DNA from: Methylobacterium sp. Leaf112
GTDB lineage: Bacteria; Pseudomonadota; Alphaproteobacteria; Rhizobiales; Beijerinckiaceae
DNA length: 64,000 nucleotides
NCBI RefSeq assembly: GCF_001423295.1
Contig: NZ_LMNG01000005.1
Span: 22,071-86,070, forward strand
Reading direction: 5' to 3'
Made by a program: the position numbers and the translations under genes. Shown one piece after another: positions 1 to 10,428 of this stretch (its first letter is position 1; each line of letters opens with the position of its first letter). The notes under the pieces were generated by a model. It was not told the DNA's origin. It saw nothing but the letters and a program-made list of their open reading frames with translations, and ran no database searches.

Positions 1-363
1 GGGGGCGCAGTCGACGTTGATGCCGACGTTTGCCAGATCGTGCGCCATGAGACGGGCGCCGAGCTCGGCCATGGCGACGGCCGAGCCGTCGAGGCGCCCG
101 AAACGCCCGCCGGCCGGATAGGCCGGCCAGTGCGGCGGCCCCATGCGCTGCACCCGGCCGCCCTCCTGATCGATGAGGATCGGCGCGTCGGCGCGGCCCA
201 CGGTGTCGCGCAAGGCCCGGGTCAGCGCCAGCACCTCGTCGGGCGTGCCGATGTTGCGCTTGAACAGAATGAAGCCCCAGGGCGCCACGTCGCGAAAGAA
301 CGCGGCCTCCTCCGCCGAGAGGGACTTGCCGGCGCAACCGAGGATCAGGGCACGGGTGGTCAT
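1..363 (-). CDS. nagZ: Beta-N-acetylhexosaminidase (GH3), C-terminal part outside window
   Basis: The visible 121 residues start MTTRALILGCAG and carry the GH3 NagZ signature LIDQEGGRVQRM followed by GINVDCAP before the window edge cuts the gene. The family removes beta-linked N-acetylglucosamine from muropeptides in the cytoplasm during peptidoglycan recycling. The catalytic region lies outside the window and cannot be checked. The ATG at 361-363 is the only good start. The gene runs leftward, directly downstream of the SPOR-domain gene, a neighbourhood that fits cell-wall turnover. Identification rests on the N-terminal third only. Confidence 0.88.
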   Translation of the reverse strand, partial: MTTRALILGCAGKSLSAEEAAFFRDVAPWGFILFKRNIGTPDEVLALTRALRDTVGRADAPILIDQEGGRVQRMGPPHWPAYPAGGRFGRLDGSAVAMAELGARLMAHDLANVGINVDCAP

Positions 364-549
364 GAACGCGGCGTCCTCGGGACTCGGTGACGCGCGCCGG
401 CCCACTTGGGCCGGGCCGGCGGCGCGACGGGAAGCGCTGGGAGGGAGAATCGGACGGAACGGCGGGCGGACGCAAGCCGAAAGCCTCGGCCGGCACCGCT
501 CCGCAGGGAGCGAGAACCTCGGTTCTTCTCCGGGCGGTGGTTCTAGGCC
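364..549. other. Intergenic gap nagZ / SPOR gene
   Basis: This GC-rich spacer between two same-strand genes contains no convincing ORF, hairpin with a T-run, or repeat. It may hold the nagZ promoter, but no clear -35/-10 pair is visible. Confidence 0.4.
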
Positions 550-2013
550 TCAGTTCTTGGCGACGAAGCACTGGCCGCCGGCACCCTGGAGCTGGGTGCA
601 CAGGCTCGTCGCTTCGTTCTTGCCCAGCGGCCCGACGCGCACGCGATAAAGGGACTTCCCGTTGACCTCGGCCTGACGGATCAGGGCCGGCTGGCCGGCG
701 AGTTGAGTGAACTTGCCCTGCAGCTGCCTGAAGGCGGCCTGGGCCTCGGCGGCGCTGGCGCGCACGCCGAGCTGGACCGAGAAGGAGCCGGCGGCGGGCG
801 CGGGGGATTCGGCGACGGCCGCAGCCGTTGGGCTCACGGCGGCTGTGGTCTCCGGTGCCACGGCCGCGACGCGCTGGGGCGCCTTGACGCGCGGTACGGG
901 AGCGGGGGCCGGAACGACCGGCTCGGGTGCGGGCGCCTCGGCCACGGGCGTCGTGGTCGGAACCGACACGGGCGCGGTGACCCGGGCGCTGCGCGGCCGC
1001 AGGGAACCGGCGGCGGTGCTGCCCTCGGCGGGAGCGCCCGGCAGGGTCATGGTCGGGATCACGGATGCCGGCGCAGCCTCGGCGGCCTCGGGCTGCGATG
1101 GCGGAACCGGCGTGTCCGGCTTGACCGAGACGGTCCGGACCCGGCGCGGCTCCCCGAGGGATTCGGTCAGGGTTCCGGTCTGCTGCGGGCTGGAACTGCC
1201 GGGGGTGGCGCCGCCTTCGCCCGTACGCTGGGCCGAGCGGGCCGCCTGCGCCACGTCGAGGGGCTGTTCCTCGCGGTTGACGATGCGGATCTGCCCGTCC
1301 TTGGCGGTGCGGTCGTAGATCTGCTTGTTCTGGTCGGGGATCTCGACGCCGTCGGCCTTCTGCGGCGCGATCTTGAGGGGCGCCGTGTCGGCCAGGATGG
1401 TGGGCACGCCGCCGCTGGCGCCGCCGCCCGCATGCAGGCCGCGCCAGGCGAGGCCGCCGGTGATGCAGACTGCCAGCACGCCGAGACCGGCGCCGACGGA
1501 GACGAGGCGGCTGCGCTGACGCGGCCGGCCCAGGGTGGCGCGCTCGCCGGAGGCGAACGCATCCTGCTCGGCCTGAGGCGCAGAATCGGCTCCTTGGCTC
1601 TGATAGGGATCCTGCTCCACGGACGCGAGATACTGGTCGAAGGCATCCGTCGGCGAGGACGCGGCGGGCGTTTGATGGGCCGGGGCCTGCGGTTGGGCCG
1701 GGCGGCCGGGCGCCACGGGCGCATCGACGAAGCTCGGTTCGATGCGCCGGCCCGAGGCCGGGTCGGACCGTCCGTCGCGGGCCTCCAAGATGGCGCGGAA
1801 CGGATCGTCCTGGCCGACGATGCGGGCGAGCTCGGCCAGGGGATCGGATTTGGCATGGGCCTGCGGCGCGCGGACGGGCTGTCCTTGAGGGCCGGCTCCC
1901 TGTGAAGCGGGCCCTTGCGAAGCAAGCCCATGCGAAGCGGGCCCTTGGGGCTGCTGCAGATCACGCGCGAAGGCGTCGAAATCGACCGTCGCTCGCGAAG
2001 CGTTCGTCGTCAT
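550..2013 (-). CDS. SPOR-domain single-pass membrane protein
   Basis: The 487-residue protein has a proline/glutamine-rich cytoplasmic N-terminus, one transmembrane helix at about residues 170-192 (LGVLAVCITGGLAW), a long Pro/Ala-rich periplasmic linker and a C-terminal SPOR domain in roughly the last 80 residues (from GSFSVQLG to the Cys near the end). SPOR domains bind glycan strands stripped of stem peptides at division septa, so a role in division or wall remodelling is likely. The ATG at 2013 is preferred to the GTG at 2031 because GAAGGGG sits at ribosome-binding distance from it. An in-frame 15-bp repeat (1903-1947) lies in the N-terminal low-complexity part. Confidence 0.85.
   Translation of the reverse strand: MTTNASRATVDFDAFARDLQQPQGPASHGLASQGPASQGAGPQGQPVRAPQAHAKSDPLAELARIVGQDDPFRAILEARDGRSDPASGRRIEPSFVDAPVAPGRPAQPQAPAHQTPAASSPTDAFDQYLASVEQDPYQSQGADSAPQAEQDAFASGERATLGRPRQRSRLVSVGAGLGVLAVCITGGLAWRGLHAGGGASGGVPTILADTAPLKIAPQKADGVEIPDQNKQIYDRTAKDGQIRIVNREEQPLDVAQAARSAQRTGEGGATPGSSSPQQTGTLTESLGEPRRVRTVSVKPDTPVPPSQPEAAEAAPASVIPTMTLPGAPAEGSTAAGSLRPRSARVTAPVSVPTTTPVAEAPAPEPVVPAPAPVPRVKAPQRVAAVAPETTAAVSPTAAAVAESPAPAAGSFSVQLGVRASAAEAQAAFRQLQGKFTQLAGQPALIRQAEVNGKSLYRVRVGPLGKNEATSLCTQLQGAGGQCFVAKN
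1903..1947. repeat. 15-bp in-frame tandem repeat in SPOR gene
   Basis: About three imperfect copies of a unit resembling tgcgaagcgggccct lie head to tail and encode Gly/Ala/Ser/Gln-rich linker sequence. The five-codon period keeps the frame. This is probably replication slippage in an unstructured N-terminal segment. Confidence 0.7.
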
Positions 2014-2043
2014 GGCAGCATTCCCCTTCACGCCGCGGTCACC

Positions 2044-3807
2044 TCACCGCATTTCGTCCGGCGCAGTGACGCCCAACACCGCGAGGCCGGAGGCGATCAC
2101 GCCCCGCAATGCCTCCACGAGGGCCAATCGGGCCCGGGTTGAGTTTCGGTCGGTTGGATTAACAAACCGTAATTGCGGCAAGTCTTTGCCCTTGTTCCAG
2201 AAACCATGCAGCGAACTGGCGAGCTCGTAGAGGTAGAAGGCCACGCGGTGCGGCTCGTGTGCCCCGGCCGCCGCCTCGATCACGCGCGGATACTGGGCGA
2301 TGAGCCGCATGATCTCGGCCTCGCCGGAATCGGTGAGCAGCCCAAGGTCGGCGTCGCGAAGCAGGCCATCCCGCGAAAAGTCCTCCGTCGGCATCGCCTC
2401 CCGGGCCTGGCGGAACACCGAGAAGCAGCGCGCATGGGCGTACTGCACGTAGAAGACTGGGTTGTCCTTGGATTGCTCGACCACCTTGGCGAGGTCGAAA
2501 TCGAGGGTCGCGTCGTTCTTGCGGTAGAGCATCATGAAACGGATCGCGTCGCGCCCGACCTCGTCGACGACCTCGGCCAGGGTGATGAATTCGCCGGCGC
2601 GCTTCGACATCTTCACGGGCTCGCCCGCGCGCAACAGCCGCACGAGCTGGCACAGCTTGACGTCGAGGGTGGCCGTGCCACCGCTCACGGCCTTCACCGC
2701 CGCCTGCATGCGCTTGACGTAGCCGCCATGGTCCGCCCCGAGCACGTCGATGAGGTCGGTGGCGCCGCGCTCGATCTTGGTCCGGTGGTAGGCGATGTCG
2801 GAGGCGAAGTAGGTGAACGAGCCGTCCGACTTCAGGAGCGGCCGGTCGACGTCGTCACCGAACTCCACCGTGCGGAACAGGGTCTGCTCGCGGTCCTCCC
2901 AATCCTCGGGCAGCTGGCCCTTGGGCGGCGGCAGGCGGCCCTCGTAGACGAGGCCCTTCTCACGGAGTTCCGCGAGGAGGACCGGCACCGCCTGCGCGAG
3001 GGTGGCTTCGGAGAAGAACACGTCGTGGTGGATGCCGAGCCGGGCCAGATCGCCCCGGATCAGATCCATCATCGCGTCGATGGAAAAGGCCCGCACGGTG
3101 GGAAGCCATTCGGCTTCCGGTTGGTCCAGGAGGGCCCGCCCATGCGTCTCGGCCAGCGCCCGGCCCACGGGCACGAGGTAGTCGCCTGGATAGAGGCCCT
3201 CGGGGACCGGCCCGACATCTTCGCCGAGGGCCTCGCGGTACCGGAGGAAGGCGGAGCGGGCGAGCACGTCGACCTGCGCGCCCGCATCGTTGATGTAGTA
3301 TTCGCGCGTCACGTCGCGGCCCGAGGCGACGAGGAGGTTGGCGAGCGCATCGCCGAACACCGCACCGCGCCCATGGCCGACATGCATCGGCCCGGTGGGA
3401 TTGGCCGAGACGTACTCGATGTTGACCCTGCCCGCAGAGCCGTGTGCCGCCTGCCTGACGCCACGCCCGTAGGCATCGCCCTCGCTCAAGGCCGCCCGCA
3501 CCACGGCGTGGAACAGGTCCGGCGCCAGCCGAAGGTTGATGAAGCCGGGACCGGCGACGCTCGCCTCGACCACGTCCGGGTCCTTGCGCAGCTCCGCCGC
3601 CAGGGCCTCGCCCAGCGCCTTCGGGTTAGTCTTCGCCTCCTTGGCCAGCACAAGGGCGGCGTTGGTGGCGAGATCCCCGTGGCTCGCGTCGCGGGGCGGC
3701 TCCACCACCACGCGCGACAGGTCGAGCCCCTCGGGCAGCTGTCCGGCCCGGATCAGGCCCTGCACGGCCGCGCGCACGCGCGCCTCGAAGGTGGCGAAGA
3801 TGTTCAT
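2044..3807 (-). CDS. argS: Arginyl-tRNA synthetase
   Basis: This 587-residue class I synthetase charges tRNA-Arg. The start is [11 protein letters not shown]; the N-terminal Add-1-type domain is followed by the HIGH-like motif HVGHGRG at about residues 142-148 (in [15 protein letters not shown]) and by KMSKR in the second half ([12 protein letters not shown]). The anticodon-binding domain forms the C-terminus, ending VTAPDEMR. The length is normal for bacterial ArgRS. Upstream in-frame codons back to 3855 are rejected because the family begins at MNIFATFE. The SPOR gene starts 30 bp beyond the stop, suggesting cotranscription. Confidence 0.97.
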   Translation of the reverse strand: MNIFATFEARVRAAVQGLIRAGQLPEGLDLSRVVVEPPRDASHGDLATNAALVLAKEAKTNPKALGEALAAELRKDPDVVEASVAGPGFINLRLAPDLFHAVVRAALSEGDAYGRGVRQAAHGSAGRVNIEYVSANPTGPMHVGHGRGAVFGDALANLLVASGRDVTREYYINDAGAQVDVLARSAFLRYREALGEDVGPVPEGLYPGDYLVPVGRALAETHGRALLDQPEAEWLPTVRAFSIDAMMDLIRGDLARLGIHHDVFFSEATLAQAVPVLLAELREKGLVYEGRLPPPKGQLPEDWEDREQTLFRTVEFGDDVDRPLLKSDGSFTYFASDIAYHRTKIERGATDLIDVLGADHGGYVKRMQAAVKAVSGGTATLDVKLCQLVRLLRAGEPVKMSKRAGEFITLAEVVDEVGRDAIRFMMLYRKNDATLDFDLAKVVEQSKDNPVFYVQYAHARCFSVFRQAREAMPTEDFSRDGLLRDADLGLLTDSGEAEIMRLIAQYPRVIEAAAGAHEPHRVAFYLYELASSLHGFWNKGKDLPQLRFVNPTDRNSTRARLALVEALRGVIASGLAVLGVTAPDEMR

Positions 3808-3893
3808 CGGTGATCGGTTTCCGCTCGCGACGGCCGCCGCGTCACGACGGCCCACGCCTCAAGTGGGGGGCATACCAACCGGGCGCACGGGTG

Positions 3894-5141
3894 TCACGGC
3901 TCGGCCAGCGGCAGGCCCTTGCTCTCCGGGCTCCAATGCAGGTCGGGCGTCGCCGTGAAAAGGCGCTTGTGGGCGAGCACCGCGTAGGTGTCGGTCATGC
4001 CGGCGATGTAGTCGGCCACCCGGCGGGCGACGCGACCCGCGCTCGCGCCCTCCAGCCCGTCCGACCATTCCTCCGGCATGGCGCGGGGCTCGGCGGTGAA
4101 CCGCGAAAACAGGTCGGCGACGATGATGTCCGCCTTGGCGCGCACGGCCAGCACGCCGGGATGGCGGTACATGCGGGCGAACAGGAAGGTCTTGATCGCC
4201 GCATCCGCCGCCGCGATGGCGGGCGAGAACGCGACGACGGGGGCGGACGCCGCCCGGATGGCGGCGACGTCGCCGGGCGCCAGGGCGGCGATGCGGCGCC
4301 CGCTCTCGGCGATGACGTCCTCGACGAAGCGGGTGATCACCCGCCGCGCCAGCTCGTGAATCTTTCGCGATGGGTCGAGGGTCGGATAGAGCCCGTCGAT
4401 TTCCGCCAGGATCTCGGCGAGGAACGGCACGGCGTCGAGGTCGGCGAGATCGAACAGGCCGGCGCGCAGGCCGTCGTCGAGGTCGTGGCTGTCGTAGGCG
4501 ATGTCGTCGGCGAGCGCCGCCGCCTGCGCTTCGGGCCCGGCGAAGCGCGCGAGTTCGAGATCGTTCAGGCGATCGTATTCGAGGATCGCCGCCGGAATGC
4601 CGCGCGTCGCCCAGCGCGGGGTCGGCGTCCCGTCCGCCTCCAGCAGGGGACCGTTGTGCTTGACCAGGCCCTCCAGGGTCTCCCAGGCGAGGTTGAGTCC
4701 GTCGAAGCCGGCGTAGCGCCGCTCCAGCCGGGTGACGATGCGCAGGGCCTGGGCGTTGTGGTCGAAGCCACCGTGCCCACGCATCAGCGCGTCCAGGGCA
4801 TCCTCGCCGGTGTGGCCGAAGCAGGTGTGGCCGAGGTCGTGGCTGAGGGCGAGGGCCTCGGCGAGATCCTCGTCGAGGCCGAGCGCCCGGGCGAGCGCGC
4901 GGGCGATCTGGCTCACCTCCAGGGTATGGGTGAGGCGGGTGCGATAGTGGTCGCCCTCGTGGTGCACGAAGACCTGGGTCTTGTGCTTGAGGCGCCGGAA
5001 GGCGGAGGAGTGGATGATGCGGTCGCGGTCGCGCTGGAAGTCGCTGCGCGTCGGCGAGGACGCTTCGGGAATCAGCCGCCCGCGCGTCGTGGCCGGGTCC
5101 GTCGCATAGGGCGCCCTCCAGCGCTCACCGTTGTGCCGCAC
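3894..5141 (-). CDS. Deoxyguanosinetriphosphate triphosphohydrolase-like protein (HD domain)
   Basis: This 415-residue HD-superfamily dNTPase would hydrolyse dNTPs to deoxynucleoside and tripolyphosphate. After [13 protein letters not shown] and [19 protein letters not shown] comes the metal-binding set H...HD...D ([11 protein letters not shown], then [13 protein letters not shown]). Length fits the alphaproteobacterial family. The GTG at 5141 ([15 protein letters not shown]) is chosen because homologues begin shortly before YATD and the divergent erpA starts at 5238; no strong Shine-Dalgarno supports it. argS lies downstream on the same strand, so the two may form an operon. Confidence 0.9.
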   Translation of the reverse strand: MRHNGERWRAPYATDPATTRGRLIPEASSPTRSDFQRDRDRIIHSSAFRRLKHKTQVFVHHEGDHYRTRLTHTLEVSQIARALARALGLDEDLAEALALSHDLGHTCFGHTGEDALDALMRGHGGFDHNAQALRIVTRLERRYAGFDGLNLAWETLEGLVKHNGPLLEADGTPTPRWATRGIPAAILEYDRLNDLELARFAGPEAQAAALADDIAYDSHDLDDGLRAGLFDLADLDAVPFLAEILAEIDGLYPTLDPSRKIHELARRVITRFVEDVIAESGRRIAALAPGDVAAIRAASAPVVAFSPAIAAADAAIKTFLFARMYRHPGVLAVRAKADIIVADLFSRFTAEPRAMPEEWSDGLEGASAGRVARRVADYIAGMTDTYAVLAHKRLFTATPDLHWSPESKGLPLAEP

Positions 5142-5237
5142 GTCATCCCCCCGTCGCGCCGCGTTGCAGCGCGTGCTTGCCGAGCCTATCTTGTGCGCCT
5201 GAGCGCATCTGGCAATCGACGAGACCCGAGCATCACG

Positions 5238-5564
5238 ATGGCCGACATCACCCTGACCCCGCGCGCGGCGAAGCGCATCAACGAGATCATGGGCGCCGAG
5301 CCCCCGGGCGCGTCCCTGCGGATCAGCGTGAACGGCGGCGGCTGCTCGGGCTTCTCCTACGCCTTCGACATCGAGCGGGCACGGGCCGCCGACGACGTGG
5401 CCATCGAGCGCGACGGTGCCACGGTGCTCGTCGACCCCATGTCGCTCGAATACATGAGTGGCTCGGTCATCGACTTCGTCAACGACCTCATCGGCCAGTC
5501 GTTCAAGATCGAGAACCCGCTGGCCACCGCGTCCTGCGGTTGCGGCACGTCGTTCTCCCTGTAG
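5238..5564 (+). CDS. erpA: Iron-sulfur cluster insertion protein (A-type carrier)
   Basis: This 108-residue HesB/IscA family protein begins [11 protein letters not shown] and carries the three invariant cysteines of A-type carriers: C36 in GGGCSGFSY and C100/C102 in the tail [10 protein letters not shown]. Such proteins pass Fe-S clusters to apoenzymes. It is divergent from the dNTPase gene across a 96-bp spacer that should hold both promoters. The choice between ErpA and IscA cannot be settled from sequence alone; the compact form and dGTPase/argS neighbours favour the erpA label. Confidence 0.92.
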   Translation: MADITLTPRAAKRINEIMGAEPPGASLRISVNGGGCSGFSYAFDIERARAADDVAIERDGATVLVDPMSLEYMSGSVIDFVNDLIGQSFKIENPLATASCGCGTSFSL

Positions 5565-5705
5565 GGTTTCGCCCGCACGTCCGTTGATCCGGACGCCCCC
5601 GGCAATTGCCACATCCCGCGAACTGCGGCACGGATGCGTCGTCCATGGCGCCCCCGCGGCGCGCCCTCCCCTGAAGCGCCGTTTGCCAGCGATCCGGAAA
5701 ACCCC

Positions 5706-7535
5706 ATGACCTGCTCGAAAGGCCGCCCCCTCCTGCGCTGGGCGACCGGCGCCTCGGCCTGCGTCCTCGTCCTCCTCGGCGCCGGCCTGCCGGTGGGACC
5801 CGGGCCCGCCTGGGCCCAGGAGGCCGCCTCCGCCGTTCAGGACGTGACCCTGACGGACGTGACTCTGCCGCTGGGCGACGCAGTGCTGAAGGCCGCGCGC
5901 GTCACGGTCAGCGGCACGCGCCTGTCGAAGGACGAACTCCTCGCCCTGCTCCGCCCCGGCCCCGAGCCCGTGGCGTCGCGCCTCGCCCGCCTCGATGCGG
6001 CGAGCCTCGTGATCCCGGACCTGCGCATCGAGGGTGGGTCCAAGGGCGTGCGGGAGACGGTGACCTACGGCAACGTCGTCGCCAAGGACGTGCGCGCCGG
6101 ACGGATCGCCGAGCTCACCTCCACGGGGGCGGTCCTCACCGTGGAGGGCGAGCGCAAGGGTGCCGGGTCCTACGGTCCGCTCCAGGCCACCGACCTCGAT
6201 CTGGCGGCCCTGGCCCGGCTCTATGCCGAACCGGGTGACGGCAAGGGTGCCCTGCAGCGGATCTACGGCACGTTCGCCGTGGCGGACATCGCCTTCGTCG
6301 ACGCCAAGGGCATGGCGGTGAAATTCGCCCGCATCCAGGGTCGCGACCTCAGCGCCCGGCCGGTGCCGGGCACATGGGCCGGGGCCTTGGCGGCGCTGAC
6401 CGCCCCCGGTCTCGCCGAAGCGCCGCCCGCCACCCGCGCCAAGCTGTCGGCCAACGCCGCGGACCTCGCCGAAGCGGTGACGCTCGGCGGCTTCGAGGCC
6501 ACCGGCCTCAGCGTCCAGCACACCACGGGGCCGACGCCGCTGAACCTCGCCATCGACCGCATCCAGGTCGGCGGCTCGGATGCGAGCCTCGAGGGCATCA
6601 CCCTGGCGAGCAACGGGCTCGATGCGAAGGCCGCGCGCCTGTCGCTGAACGGCTTCTCCATCGCCCCCACCATCGCGGCCCTGCGCAAGCTCGCAGCGAC
6701 GCCCGACGCCACGGACGAGGACCTGCGCCGGCTGACTCCGGTGATCGGAACCCTCGCCCTCAGCGACCTCAGCCTCGACCTGTCCGGCGATCCGGGTGCG
6801 AAGGCCCAGGATCCGGTGGTGCAGGATCAGGCTTCGAAGAATCCGGCGGTGAGGACCGAGCCGTTGCATGTGGGCCTGCGCGCGGCGACGTTCAATTTCG
6901 GGCCACCCCGCGACGGCGTCCCCACGGCCGGGCGCATCGACCTCGCGGGCCTGACCCTGCCGGCCTCCGCCGTGGCGGGCGTGCCCGGCCTCGGGTCCCT
7001 CGGCCTCTACGGCTACCGCGACCTCGATCTCACCGTGGTGGCCGACACCGCCTGGGATGCTGCGGCCAAGGAACTCAAGCTCGGCGAGATCTCGATCTCG
7101 GGCAAGGACATGGGCACGGTGCGGGTCAACGGCATGCTCGGCGGCATCGGCCCCGAGGTGTTCGACCCCGATGCCGGCGTGTCGGGCTTCGCCATGCTGT
7201 CGGCCACCGCCAAGGCCCTCGATCTGACCATCGAGAACACCGGCCTGTTCGAGCGCTTCATCGCGGCCCAGTCCAAGGTCCTCAGCCTCAAGCCCGAGGA
7301 ACTGAAGCAGGAATACGTCACGGCGAGCCTCTACGGCGTGCCGGCGATCCTGGGCAATTCGGCCGGCGCCAAGGCCATCGGCGCGGCCATGGGCCAGTTC
7401 GTGGCCAAGCCCGGCACCCTGTCCCTGAGCGTCCGCCCCCGGAACGGAACCGGCATCGGCATGCTGGAGTTCAGCGCCAGCCCGACCCCGGCCGCCGTCC
7501 TCGACCGTCTGACCATCGACGCCAAGGCGAACTGA
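5706..7535 (+). CDS. Secreted/periplasmic protein of unknown function
   Basis: The 609-residue protein starts [12 protein letters not shown] and has a signal peptide with a hydrophobic core ([13 protein letters not shown]) and probable cleavage after PAWAQ near residue 38. The mature part consists of repeated beta-rich segments (for example [20 protein letters not shown] and [18 protein letters not shown]), reminiscent of AsmA-like or other long beta-repeat envelope proteins, but I cannot assign a family. It follows erpA on the same strand after 141 bp. No catalytic motif is visible. Confidence 0.75.
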   Translation: MTCSKGRPLLRWATGASACVLVLLGAGLPVGPGPAWAQEAASAVQDVTLTDVTLPLGDAVLKAARVTVSGTRLSKDELLALLRPGPEPVASRLARLDAASLVIPDLRIEGGSKGVRETVTYGNVVAKDVRAGRIAELTSTGAVLTVEGERKGAGSYGPLQATDLDLAALARLYAEPGDGKGALQRIYGTFAVADIAFVDAKGMAVKFARIQGRDLSARPVPGTWAGALAALTAPGLAEAPPATRAKLSANAADLAEAVTLGGFEATGLSVQHTTGPTPLNLAIDRIQVGGSDASLEGITLASNGLDAKAARLSLNGFSIAPTIAALRKLAATPDATDEDLRRLTPVIGTLALSDLSLDLSGDPGAKAQDPVVQDQASKNPAVRTEPLHVGLRAATFNFGPPRDGVPTAGRIDLAGLTLPASAVAGVPGLGSLGLYGYRDLDLTVVADTAWDAAAKELKLGEISISGKDMGTVRVNGMLGGIGPEVFDPDAGVSGFAMLSATAKALDLTIENTGLFERFIAAQSKVLSLKPEELKQEYVTASLYGVPAILGNSAGAKAIGAAMGQFVAKPGTLSLSVRPRNGTGIGMLEFSASPTPAAVLDRLTIDAKAN

Positions 7536-7565
7536 GCCGCACCGCACGCGGCCCGATGCGCGGCG

Positions 7566-8480
7566 CTAAGATGTCGGATCGTCCTGAGCGGTCCGCGCAT
7601 CGGCCTCGGCCGCTGCCCACACCGCCTCGACGGCGGCGCGGGTTCGGGCACGATCACGGTAGAGCCGGATCTCCAGGGGGACCGCCGCCCCGGTGGCGAT
7701 CAGGCGGCCTTCGGCCAGTTCGCGGGTGACGAGGCTGCGCGGCACCCAGGCGAGGCCGTGGCCCTCCAGCGCCATGGCCTTCAACGCCTCCGCCATGGCG
7801 TTGGCGTTGGTGTGCGCGACACGCCCCGGCGGCACCTCCCCCTGCGCCGTCCCCTGCGCCTGCGCGAACAGGCTCACGCGGCCGAGAAAGGAGTCGGCGG
7901 CATAGGCCAGCAGCGGCGTCGGCGCATCCGCGCTCGGCACCGGCAGGGTCGGCCCATGCACCGCCACCAGCGCATCCGCCCCGACCACGCGGTGGGGATA
8001 GAACTCCGGATCGAGGAGGATCGGCACGCTGGGGTGGTGGAAGGTGAGCAGGAAGTCGTAGCCGCCCTCGGCGATGGCCTGGAGGCAGTTGTGAAAATCG
8101 TCCGGCAGAAGCCGTGTCCCGATGGGACCGGTGCGCGCCTCGATGGCCCGGAACCAGGCGGGGAAGAAGGCGAGCGACAGGGTGTGCAGGGCGGCGACAC
8201 TCACCACCGGACCGCCCGATCCCGTGCCGGCGCGCAGATCCACGCGGCTCGCCTGGAGCATCCGCACGGTCTCCTCCGCGGTCTCGCGGAAGCGCCGGCC
8301 CGCCGGCGTCAGGGTGGTGGGGTAGGTGCTGCGGTCGATGAGGCCGACGCCGAGCCAGAGTTCCAGGGCCTGGATCCGGCGGCTGAAGGCCGATTGGGTG
8401 ACGTGGCGCGCCTCGGCCGAGCGGGAGAAGCTGCGGGTCTCGGCGAGGCTGAGGAAATCCTCCAGCCATTTCAGCTCCAC
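7566..8480 (-). CDS. LysR-family transcriptional regulator
   Basis: The 304-residue protein has an N-terminal winged HTH (LEDFLSLAETRSFSRSAEAR, then VTQSAFSRRIQALE, residues about 5-60) and a C-terminal periplasmic-binding-like effector domain. The GTG at 8480 is preferred because GAGGAG precedes it by a few bases. The C-terminus converges on the secreted-protein gene at 7535. It sits 20 bp downstream of rnd on the same strand. LysR regulators usually act on a divergent neighbour, but here upstream is rnd, so the target is not apparent. Confidence 0.92.
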   Translation of the reverse strand: MELKWLEDFLSLAETRSFSRSAEARHVTQSAFSRRIQALELWLGVGLIDRSTYPTTLTPAGRRFRETAEETVRMLQASRVDLRAGTGSGGPVVSVAALHTLSLAFFPAWFRAIEARTGPIGTRLLPDDFHNCLQAIAEGGYDFLLTFHHPSVPILLDPEFYPHRVVGADALVAVHGPTLPVPSADAPTPLLAYAADSFLGRVSLFAQAQGTAQGEVPPGRVAHTNANAMAEALKAMALEGHGLAWVPRSLVTRELAEGRLIATGAAVPLEIRLYRDRARTRAAVEAVWAAAEADARTAQDDPTS

Positions 8481-8500
8481 CGCGCGCTCCTCGCCGATGA

Positions 8501-9652
8501 TCAATCCAGTTCGCGCACCACCACGCGCCCGCGCTCGGCCGAGAGGGCGAGGCGGCCGGCCTTGAGGGCGAGGGCCTTCTCGCCGAACAGCGCCCGGCGC
8601 CAGCCGTGCAGCACCGGCACGTCGGCCGCGTCGTCGTCGGCGATGGCTTCGAGATCGTCCACGGAGGCGATGATCTTCGGGGCGACGCCTTCGGTCTCGC
8701 ACACGGCCTTCAGCAGAACCTTGAGGAGTTCGACAAGGGCCCCGTTGCCGCCGCGGCCGCGGCTGCGCTCGGGCAGGGCGATGTCGGTGAGATCGCGGGC
8801 GAAGCCCCGCTCCACCGCCGCCAGGATGTCCGTACCCGTGCGCGAGCGCTCGAACCCGGCGGGGATGGAGCGCAGGCGGCCGAGGGCCTCGACGCTGCGG
8901 GGGGCCGAAGACGCGACGTCGATCACGGCCTCGTCCTTGAGGATGCGCCCGCGCGGTACGTTGCGGCTCTGCGCCTCGCGCTCGCGCCAGGCCGCGACCT
9001 CGATGAGCACGGCGATCTCGCGCGGCTTGCGCATGCGCCCCGCGAGGCGGCGCCACGCCTGCGACGGGTCGGCCTTGTAGGTCTCCGGCGAGGTGAGGAC
9101 GCTCATCTCCTCGTCGAGCCACTCGCCCCGGTCCGTGGAGAGGAGCTGCCCGGCGAGCACCTCGTAGACCTTCACGAGGTGGGTGACGTCCGAGAGGGCG
9201 TAGCTCGACTGCGCGTCAGAAAGCGGGCGCCGCGACCAGTCGGTGAAGCGCGAGGACTTGTCGATCTTGGCCTTGGCCACATCGTTGACGAGCTGTTCGT
9301 AGGAGACCGAATCGCCGTAGCCACACACCATGGCGGCCACTTGCGTGTCGAAGAACGGCTGTGGCAGCAGGCCTCCGAGCAACCAGATGATCTCGAGGTC
9401 CTGCCGGGCCGAGTGGAACACCTTGACCACGCCCTCGTCGGCCATCAGCGCGAAGAACGGCGCGAGGTCGAGGTCGGGCGAGAGCGGATCGACGAGCACC
9501 CCCGAACCGTCCGGCCCCGCCATCTGGATGAGGCAGAGCTTCGGGTAGTAGGTGGTCTCGCGCATGAACTCCGTGTCGACGGTCACGAAGGGATGCGCGG
9601 CAAAGCGGTCGCAGGCCTCGGCGAGGGCGTGCGTGGTCGAGATCAGGTCCAT
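8501..9652 (-). CDS. rnd: Ribonuclease D
   Basis: This 383-residue 3'-5' exoribonuclease of the DEDD superfamily matures tRNA 3' ends. Exonuclease motifs are [11 protein letters not shown] (motif I, near residue 25), [10 protein letters not shown] (motif II) and [16 protein letters not shown] (motif III with Tyr and Asp). An HRDC-type domain follows in the second half ([17 protein letters not shown]). The length matches the family. The start [14 protein letters not shown] is the standard one. Confidence 0.96.
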   Translation of the reverse strand: MDLISTTHALAEACDRFAAHPFVTVDTEFMRETTYYPKLCLIQMAGPDGSGVLVDPLSPDLDLAPFFALMADEGVVKVFHSARQDLEIIWLLGGLLPQPFFDTQVAAMVCGYGDSVSYEQLVNDVAKAKIDKSSRFTDWSRRPLSDAQSSYALSDVTHLVKVYEVLAGQLLSTDRGEWLDEEMSVLTSPETYKADPSQAWRRLAGRMRKPREIAVLIEVAAWREREAQSRNVPRGRILKDEAVIDVASSAPRSVEALGRLRSIPAGFERSRTGTDILAAVERGFARDLTDIALPERSRGRGGNGALVELLKVLLKAVCETEGVAPKIIASVDDLEAIADDDAADVPVLHGWRRALFGEKALALKAGRLALSAERGRVVVRELD

Positions 9653-9794
9653 GGAATTCGGCTATATCGGAGGTTGACGCCTCAGGCGAGATCGTATCCC
9701 GCGCCGCGCTCGCCTATCCCCCTAATACCGGCGAGCCGACGCAGCTCAACCGAAGGCCCCCGCCGAGATTCTCTTACCGCCCCCCGCGATCCCG

Positions 9795-10214
9795 TTACGC
9801 GGCGCGCTGGCCGGAGCGGTTCCGGCGGGCGAGGCGCCGCACCAGATCGGCGCGCTGACGCCGCTGCGCCTCGGCACGGGCGAGGAGCCAGTCGAGGATT
9901 CCCGTCTCGATCCGCGTCCCGCCCTCCTCCGTGAGGCGCCGGATGCGGTCGACCCGGAAGCCGCGATAGCCGCCACGCGCCCGGTCGATGCCGCCAAGCA
10001 GGGTCCGGCCCGGCCCGAGCCGTAATTCCCGCGCGTCGAGAACGCGGCGGCTCCAGATTCCGCGGGAATCCTCGTAGGTGATCTCGAAGCGGCCATCGAG
10101 CGGCAGAACCTGCCATGCGCCGGCCTGATGCGTGGCTTGGCCGGCACCGGTTCCGCGCCCCGAAGCGACGACGGACGCCACATTCAGAATATCGAAAAAA
10201 GCGTTTGAATTCAT
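9795..10214 (-). CDS. Stand-alone WYL-like domain protein
   Basis: This 139-residue protein starts MNSNAFFDILNVASVV. Residues about 42-91 (from FEITYEDSRGIWSRRVLD to YRGFRVDRI) match the pattern of WYL domains: a Y-x-D-x-x-G strand, an Arg-rich middle and a terminal FR-x-DRI. WYL domains sense nucleic acid or nucleotide ligands and are normally attached to an HTH domain; none is visible here, and the C-terminus is an Arg-rich helix. It is divergent from aspS with a 214-bp spacer. The family call is by eye and moderately secure. Confidence 0.65.
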   Translation of the reverse strand: MNSNAFFDILNVASVVASGRGTGAGQATHQAGAWQVLPLDGRFEITYEDSRGIWSRRVLDARELRLGPGRTLLGGIDRARGGYRGFRVDRIRRLTEEGGTRIETGILDWLLARAEAQRRQRADLVRRLARRNRSGQRAA

Positions 10215-10428
10215 GGACCTGATATGGGGATCGTGTGCCTTCTCCGAAAGGCCCCAACGCGCTTTGCCGACGTCATCCCCGCTGCGTCCGGCCCCCATCA
10301 GGGGGCAACGACGGGGCATCGTCGCGGCGACCCGTCCGCCTCGATGCCACGCTCCCCTCGAAGCCGCGCTCGCCTTGACTTGAACGCCCCCGCGTGAATG
10401 GTGCCGGGCTCATTCGATAGAGCCCGCC

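Noticed and set aside
3894..7547. 1217-codon open frame on the minus strand
   Set aside because: Only its last 415 codons are the dNTPase. The rest is antisense to erpA and the secreted-protein gene and has the repetitive Gly/Ala/Arg/His composition of a GC-rich shadow frame.
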